This document shows positions 57,017 to 64,000 of a stretch of 64,000 nucleotides of DNA, one piece after another. Position 1 is the stretch's first letter, and the number at the start of each line of letters is the position of its first letter. The notes under the pieces were generated by a model. That model worked only from the letters and a program-made list of their open reading frames with translations. It was not told where the DNA came from and made no database searches. The stretch comes from Thelonectria olida. Taxonomy: Eukaryota > Ascomycota > Sordariomycetes > Hypocreales > Nectriaceae. A program made the translations under genes and the position numbers. The DNA is taken from contig JAGPYM010000016.1 of assembly GCA_020736575.1 (NCBI GenBank), positions 682,001-746,000 of the forward strand, in the 5' to 3' direction.

Positions 57017-60000
57017 GGCTGCGTCTGGTCTGTCTGTGAGGGGCCGAGGGAGTGTGAGGAGACAAGATGAAGAGGGCGACGAAGATCACTTGTGGAGGGG
57101 CAATTGTTTCTTATTTATTCCCATGAGGGCGATCCTAGGCTCCTCTCTATCTGTCTGTGCATGGAGCGTCCTCCTCTGCCTCCATGATGGATGGTCCCGT
57201 CGATTCCGTTCAGTGACCGAACGGCTGCAACGTCGGCTCGAATCATAACGGGGAACTGACATGGACAAGGACGCAAGTTGCCCGCGCTAACCTGAGTCGC
57301 TTGGAGGCGTCGTTCAAAAGAGGCACCAGGAGAGCGGTTGCTTTAGCCGTCTTGGGACTCATGAGCGAGGCGCCCTGAGTCTTGAGATGCAGGCAATGGG
57401 CCCCCGTCTTTGCCCATCTTCTTTGAGAGGTTTTGCTTAGTTAACTTAGCAGTGGGGGCGCGGATCGCCAAAAAGGGACCTTAATGGCGGCTATGATGCT
57501 CGGAGATGAGGCATGTGCCTGGTAAGGCCTGCCGGTGGCGGTTGGGGTCTTTGTTCGGGTTCCCCTGCTTACGGCGTCGTGCTACCTACGTAGAGGCCTG
57601 TCTTGTTGGTTATGCCCTTCGGATCCGATATCGAAGTCGGGAGTCGTGCCCCGGGGAGGATAATGCCCGACCCCGGTCCCTTGGGCTTCCCGGGGGGCTC
57701 TGGATGATTGATGTTGCACTGCTAACTGGGGACAACCACGTGTATGTGTGCGTTAGCCAGGCACGAGACAAGTCACAAGGGATTGCAGTCATGCAGATGC
57801 TTGTCAGGAGAGGAGGGGACATGCATGTCAAAAGGGGAGCTGTCGATTTGCAGAAGAGGAAGACGTGAGGGGAGACCGCAGGGGGGCCAGAGGCATCAAG
57901 ATGGATCGCAATATCAGGTGAAGGATTTTGGTCTCTTACAAGGTAAAACAGCCACCTCCGCTTAGCTCCACTGTTGATGAGATCGCGAGGTGAGGCGAGG
58001 GTGCGGGATCTAGATAGCGGTGCTTGGTATCGTACGAAGGCGTGACGGGTTGAGGACTCTTCGCTCTCTCTTCTCTCACTCTTGGCAAAAGGGTTCTTCA
58101 ATTGACTCGGTCTATCCGAGCCTCGGCTTCCAAAAGTGAGAGAGATCAACATGGCTTCTCTCGGTGGCGTTCTGGAACATGCAGTAGCCCATCGACTTGT
58201 TCAATCGGGGATTTCCAGAATCCCAGCTCATCCTCGGTGCAAAGGTGGAACAGCGTTGCATCCCCAAATCCCCTGGATCTCTAGTGAGTCTCCGCTCCCA
58301 AAACCACATGGACGATGCGTTCTCAACCGCTGATCCCTTCCACATACCGTCAAGTGAGCCTCCCCCCGTTGATTCAATAGCTTTGAGAGTCTGCGAGCCG
58401 TTCCCGCCTGATCCGTACAATGGGCCGACTCTATCAAGGGCATTCGCCAGAGAATTGGCCATCAATCCACTCAATGGTTGGATGAGTCTTGCATTTCATC
58501 GTTGGGCCAAGGTAATGCAGTCCTCCTGCAGCGTGTTGGTAGCAGGTCAGTGGATATTCACAGCACAGGGATCAAGCCTCATCCCCTCGCTTCAGCCCTT
58601 CATCAGTGCGCAATTCTTCTGTGCTTTTTTTCTCCCTCCACTGTTCACTCGAGATCGACACTCATTAATCATGCCACATCGACGTCCTCTCTGGGGGATC
58701 ATCGCTTGTGCCCCAGGACATTGATCTGCCCAGCCCCAATGCACATCTCCTCGGTAAACCCTCATCCGATGCCACGCTGCCAGGTGGACTGATGATGTTC
58801 ATCCCAGGCCCGGACGAAATATTGAAGGCTGCTCACTGTCCATGTTGCATTCGGGCGTGTTTCCCTTGTTTAGCGCTGCCGTCAATGGGAAGACGAGCTT
58901 CCGGGGACAAGAATAGTTCACCTATCGACAACGGCTTTCTAATTAATAATGTGCCCCAAGGTGCTGTGTAAGCACGTAGACGATAGTGCCTCCACTCGAC
59001 TGGGTTGCAGGGTCTGCAATGGAGGGGAACATACAGTTGAGGCCTCAAAGCCCAGCCAGGGAACTGGGCCTATTCCACGTGCTAGCCCTCCATGCGGAAG
59101 CTTACACGGCTTTCTTATCATCAATGGCTCTGTTAACGAGATGACGCCTGCGTAACGTCCCCAACGTAACCCATGCTTAGTTTGCCCGCAGGCTGAGGAC
59201 GACAAGCGCGTCCCGCGCGGCTTCGGCCGAGTTTGTTTATTGGCATGAACCCGAGGAAACGGAAGGGATTCGTGTGTAAGCCAAGGATTTGGCGTGAGAA
59301 ACTAGAGTCCATTGTCAATCTATTTTCCACGTAGCTGTTGACTTCGCTTTGTGCTGGCGAGCTCGATTAGGAAGAGAGGCGAAAGACGAGGGAAGTATCG
59401 AGACCCAAAACGGCATTCTACCATGTAGCACCTTTCCATTTAGGGAGATTCGAAAATCAGAAAGCCTAGCATTCCTCAAATCCTTGGCCACTATGTAGTA
59501 ATTGGCAAACATGGGCTCTGAAAGTGCCACCGAAGGAAATGCCAGAGCTCCAGGGTAGGAGCACCGCGGAAAGACCAGCATCTGGATCGCTCAATTGATC
59601 AGCGGATGATGTCTTGGATGCGGCGAACCAGACCCCTGGAATTGATGGGTCGGACCTTGGGGCCACAGGAACAGGTCTAGAAGTGGTTGGAGGCTTCTGT
59701 CGTGCATTAGCGAACTCCTGTAAGGGCCAGGAACATGCCAGGCCAGGCACTGCCCTGGGTTCCCGACCATTGAAGCCCGCTGGTTCATGGATAGGTGCAG
59801 CGCAGCGGGTGTAGGTTTCATAGTTGACTCTTCCACCGCCAAAGATGGTGATGAGCTCTAAAACTGCTCATCATCGGTCCAGGCCATCGCTACCCTTCAG
59901 CGTCCGGCAGCAACTCCGGCTCCTCCGGCTAATCGGGACGTGATTTGCATATGTCCCTTGGGCGAGTCTGCGGAATAAGGTTGAGTTGAACAAAAGAGTC

Positions 60001-60298
60001 AACTGCATTTGCTCCTGTTCTCGGCCTCGTGGGCAGACGCCACATTCCTGTCTAAGTGCTGGCGTCGACCGCAGCCACGAAGGCCAGAGTCGGATGTCAA
60101 GGTAATGGCCACGCGAGAGGGCAAGCCGGTGTAGAGCTGGGGGGCCTTGTGGAAGTAATAATGGAGGCCATTCCCGAGATTCCCTCACTGATGAATAAAA
60201 ACTGCGATTCAATACAAGTGAATGTTCTTCAACGCTTGACGCACTGGGCATCGACGCTCTACACCATCGTTTAGATCCTTCGCCGACCATCCGTCACA
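57017..60298. other. Long gene-free region
   Basis: About 3.3 kb between the 5' ends of the oxidase and the CFEM receptor. Both strands have several open frames of 60-180 codons, but none has a recognised motif, plausible splicing or a good start context. No tRNA, 5S or obvious transposon end was recognised. It may be a large divergent promoter or decayed DNA. Confidence 0.5.
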
Positions 60299-61770
60299 AT
60301 GAGGACAATCAACTGGGTATTCCTTATGCCATTGTTCTTTCTGGCCAGATATGGAGCAGCTGAGCCTTCAGAAGACCTGTCGCAGATGCCGGCTTGCGCG
60401 GTGAGTCCACCTCTTGACCATCATCATCTTCAAGCCTTGCCCTGACGACGCTGACTTATTGCTTCTCCAGACGGATTGTTTTCACGTAGCGGTTTCCATG
60501 TCATCATGTTTTGTTTCCGACCTGGAGTGCCTGTGCTCCGACAGCGACCTACAGCAAATGCTGGACTCGTGCGTGGCAATAACGTGTACCGTTGAAGAGT
60601 CTCTTGGTATGTCCTATCACGGTGTTGATCACGTTCGTGTTAATAACATCCACGTCTTAGTCGCCAAAAACATATCCATGACTGCCTGCGAAATCCCTCC
60701 TCGAGACGTGACGGGCGGGTACATTGCGCTCTCAAACGTCCTTTTTGCCATCGCTGGCGCCCTCGTCATCCAACGATTCGCCGCCCGATTGTATCTGAAG
60801 GCCGGACTTGGCCTGGATGACTTCTTTATCCTGCTCGCGCTGTTCAGCTGGATCCCGATCATGGCCATGAACAACACCCGCGTCTCTGAGAACGGGCTGG
60901 GTCGTGACATCTGGACGTTGACTCCAGGGCAGATTTCGCAGGTGCTCAGGGACTTCTTCTTCTCTGCCGTGTGCTACTTCGTGGCCACTCCTTTCCTCAA
61001 GCTATCTATATTGCTCTTTTATCGGCGCGTCTTTCCTGCTCCGGGAATGAGGAAGATCATCTGGAGCACTGTCATCTTTGTCGCCGTGGTTGGAGTCGCC
61101 TTCCTCTTCGCCATCGTCTTCCAGTGCTATCCCACCAGCTATTTCTGGACTCGATGGGCCGGAGAGCATAAGGGACAGTGCTCTAACGTGGATGTGATCG
61201 GTGTCGCAAATGCAGTGATCAATGTTGTCACCAGCGTCTGGATGCTGGCTATCCCATCTTTACAGCTTCATCGCCTTGATCTCGATTTGTGGCGAAAGCT
61301 TGAGGTCGGAGCCATGTTCCTTGTTGGTATATTGTAAGTGTTATATTCTCTTGAAGTGGACCAACATCTCGTAATAACGCTTTGCCCTACCTAGCTCAAC
61401 CGTTTTTAGCATCCTTCGACTCACTTCCATAATCAAAGTCGAACATTCTACGAATCCTTCCTGGGACTATGTCCAGCTTCAAGAAAATTCAGTCATAGAG
61501 GTCGCAACGGGCATTATATGCGCCTGTTTGCCTTCCACCCGACTGCTTCTGGCCCGATTCTTCCCCAAGATATTCCCACCCTGGGAGGAGAACAGTGTCT
61601 CAGAAGCAGAAGAAATGGAGAAGTTTACGCATAGAATGTCGCCCAGATCTAGGAAGCAGTTCGACAACGTATTCACTGAGATCAGCTTGGATGGGGAAGA
61701 TGATCAGGCGCGATTAGTCTGGATAGATTCTGAGACGAGGGACGCCCTTGCTCGTCTTTCAAAGTTGTAG
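60299..61770 (+). CDS. CFEM-domain seven-helix receptor (PTH11/rhodopsin-like family)
   Basis: Four exons (60299-60400, 60471-60607, 60662-61333, 61395-61770) encode 428 residues. A signal peptide (WVFLMPLFFLARYGAA) leads to an extracellular CFEM domain with eight cysteines at 33, 37, 47, 54, 56, 68, 73 and 89 (pattern CATDC..C..CLC..C..C..C). A fungal rhodopsin-like membrane region follows with about seven helices, including YIALSNVLFAIAGALVI, LDDFFILLALFSWIPI and FLKLSILLFYRRVFP. The cytosolic tail is charged. The second intron (54 bp) is in frame and stop-free, and removing it puts the eighth cysteine at a normal distance. PTH11 in the rice blast fungus senses surfaces. A similar sensing role here is inferred. 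Confidence 0.9.
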
Positions 61771-61917
61771 AAGAGTAGTTACTTTGCGTTCTGACTATTT
61801 GCTAGCGATTTCAATAAGAGAGAATGGACTGGCTACCAATGCAACTTGTTCGTCGTACTCATGCTTACCCCTCAAAGTTCTATCATCTACCTAGAATTAT
61901 ACACTCCTTGATCGGTC

Positions 61918-64000
61918 TTATATCTTTGATGGCCGGCTATCACAACAACTCTCCGAGCCAACCTGATGAAGCGTAGACTTGTTCAAACTTTGCGAGGATC
62001 GAGGCACATCGTTGGACGGATTGAGCTCGAAAAAGTTGGTCGGCTTCAGAGACACCGTCATCTTCTCGATGGGCATGACCGGGAAGTCTGGACGACTGAT
62101 TAGCATTCATTCAAGTCCCCATCACCCATTGGACAAACAAAACTTACCCTCAGGTCTCGTGACATGCGTGATGCCAAACGTGTGCCAAAGAACAACATCT
62201 TCGTTCTTGACCGGCTCGTCTCGGAACGCCCACTCGGCTATGCCCGTGTCCTCGCGGCTCTGGTTGGTAAACTCGCCAGATACCCACAGCTCGTCGTCGC
62301 GGTACTTGGTCACCCAGATGGGCTTGGCGCTGAAGATGCCGCGGCGGTAGTTGAAGGTGCGCGGGCTCATCATCAGCATCTGGCTGGGCACCGCGTGCAG
62401 CTTGTACCCGTGCGGCTTTCCCGAGACCTTGTTGATGCGCGACTCGTTGATGATCTTGAAAACGCGGCTCTTGGTGAGGTCGAGGTCGTAGCCGCCGGGT
62501 CGTTCGATGGGTGTTGTGTGGACTCTGAAGGCGCAGCCGAAGGGGTCGAGATCGGGCTCGTTGGTGACGGGGATGCAGTCGTCGTAGATGATGGTGTTGT
62601 TCTTGTCGCCGTCCAGACACGGGTCAACGCGAAGACAGAATAAATGCTGATGGTTCACGGCCAGAACGCCAGGGGCCACCACCGTTCCCCAGGGCACCTG
62701 GAGCCCCTTCCGAATAGGCATGGTAGAGACGATGCCAGTCGCTTTGACATCGACGTGGAGGTTAGCAGCCTGGTCCAGAACGAAGGCCAAGATGTACTCG
62801 TAGTTGGCGACCGTGGCGGTGCACTGCACCACGAGTTGACGGTCTCTGATGACGGAGGACTTGCTGTTGCGGAAGTTGGTGTGCTTCCAGCCGATGCCCT
62901 CGTCGACCTCGTGCATGCAGATGACGTTGGGCATGACGACTGGCTTGCCGTCGCCAGTAACGCGAACGCCGCTGAAGTAGGCAATGTGCCCGAGACAGTC
63001 GCACCCCAGGGAGAGGCTGTTGGACGTCAAACCAAAGCCAGAGTCGCCTAGGTCAAAGGCTTGCTTGCGATGATAGGGCGAACGGGGATCGCCGTATGGG
63101 ACCGTCATCTCGCTCATAGACACACGGTAGAACAAAGGTCGATCATCGTACGTGACATCGTGCAGGACGGGGCCTTCTCGAAGAGTCCATCCCAGCTGGA
63201 AGGACCACTTCTGCCACTCAACCCGACGTCCGACTATCTTGAACGAGGGTCCCTCCGGCTGGATGACTTGCAGGGGCTTCAGATCCTTGCGGAACGCATC
63301 CTCTCCCATGATATTGGCGCTGTACTCGACGGGCTCGACTGGATCCCATGGCTGGGTCTCGGCGTCAAGAATATCGTTGGTTCCCATGGGCAGCCTTTGA
63401 AGTTCGACTAATTCGAGGGTATGGGCGTCGAAAACGGGTGCGAGAGGTAGTGGGATCGAGTAGTGGTTTGCTTCGCCATCTTCGGACATGGCAGCGTACA
63501 TGTAGCATTGGAACAGACGCCGTTTCTCCTTTGCGTCGTCGGTGCCATAGGCCCAAGGGTCTGCTTCAACGCGAGCTCTGGATATGTTATTTAGCACTCA
63601 TGAAAAAAGCTACAAGTTGAAGATGCCAACCTACTTGGGGGGAAGCTTCAATTTAGCTACCTCGGCCTTGACAGCCGGGTTGGAGAGACAGGTTCGATGA
63701 ATCAACTCATACTCGACCCAGTCAACGGGTCCTTGAGAGTCTGGAGCGTCATACGTCCTCTCAACCTTGGGATGCGTGAGGTTGACGGTTGCGATGAGAA
63801 GCGTCTGGCTGGTTTTAACGTGGTAGTAGACCCTCGCCTTTCGGTCGGGAGCCGGCCCATCGTGATGAAGGTGGTGAAGGGTGGGATTCTTGGGAGGCTC
63901 GGCGAGGTCCACGACCTTGAAGCGGACCTTGGTGCGTTCGAGTTGAAGATGATTCAGAAGAGTTTGTGAGGCTGCGCGCACTTCTTCGACTGTTAATGGG
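61918..64000 (-). CDS. Copper amine oxidase (TPQ-dependent), 5' end beyond window
   Basis: The enzyme oxidises primary amines to aldehydes with release of ammonia and hydrogen peroxide. Exons visible are from the right edge to 63635, then 63577-62148 and 62087-61918. The cofactor motif TVANYEYI contains the Tyr that becomes topaquinone. NHQHLF supplies two copper-ligand histidines, and a third probably lies in LWHTFGITH. FDLGDSGFG holds the likely catalytic Asp. The frame continues upstream beyond the window (PLTVEEVRAAS at the edge), so only a few tens of residues should be missing. The acceptor of the last intron was chosen at CCAG, giving RPE-DFPVMP as in the family. The protein ends PSKI, a weak PTS1-like tail. 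It is convergent with the CFEM receptor (147-bp gap). Confidence 0.93.

Overview
The window is a piece of a filamentous ascomycete chromosome, most likely Pezizomycotina and probably Sordariomycetes. The evidence is short spliceosomal introns (about 45-220 bp, GT..AG), dispersed single 5S rRNA genes with their own TATA box, and typical fungal families (ATG26, CFEM receptor, Zn2Cys6 regulator, CFEM and berberine-bridge proteins). The genus cannot be fixed from the sequence alone.

The left third (1-27.8 kb) is dense housekeeping DNA. In order it holds the CHL1 helicase (cut by the left edge), ribosomal protein uL15, CDC7 kinase and condensin subunit CND1 from one divergent promoter, a complete 5S rRNA gene, the FCP1 CTD phosphatase, a short-chain dehydrogenase, the complex I subunit NDUFA13/GRIM-19, the sterol glucosyltransferase ATG26, a CMR1-type WD40 protein and an MTF2-like mitochondrial protein. 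Three chromosome-biology genes (CHL1, CDC7, CND1) lie within the first 9.5 kb.

The middle (28-36 kb) is different. A large membrane/ankyrin protein with near-identical 102-bp repeats sits in gene-poor DNA. It is bracketed by the 3' half (28.2 kb) and the 5' half (33.6 kb) of a 5S rRNA gene. Both halves are on the same strand and in the order expected if one 5S gene had been split by an insertion of about 5.3 kb carrying the ankyrin gene. This is the most interesting structure in the window.

The right part (36-64 kb) mixes accessory and conserved genes: a secreted cupredoxin, a Zn2Cys6 transcription factor, a CCC1/VIT-type metal transporter, an acyl-CoA-ligase-like enzyme ending in the peroxisomal signal SKL, a second complete 5S gene, an orphan conserved protein, a COG0523 metallochaperone GTPase, a nitrilase-family hydrolase, a broken AtuA/DUF1446 gene, a secreted berberine-bridge oxidase, a CFEM-rhodopsin receptor and a copper amine oxidase (cut by the right edge). 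There is no evident biosynthetic cluster.

Exon boundaries were worked out by hand from splice motifs and reading phase. Product names rest on recognised family motifs. No database search was run.
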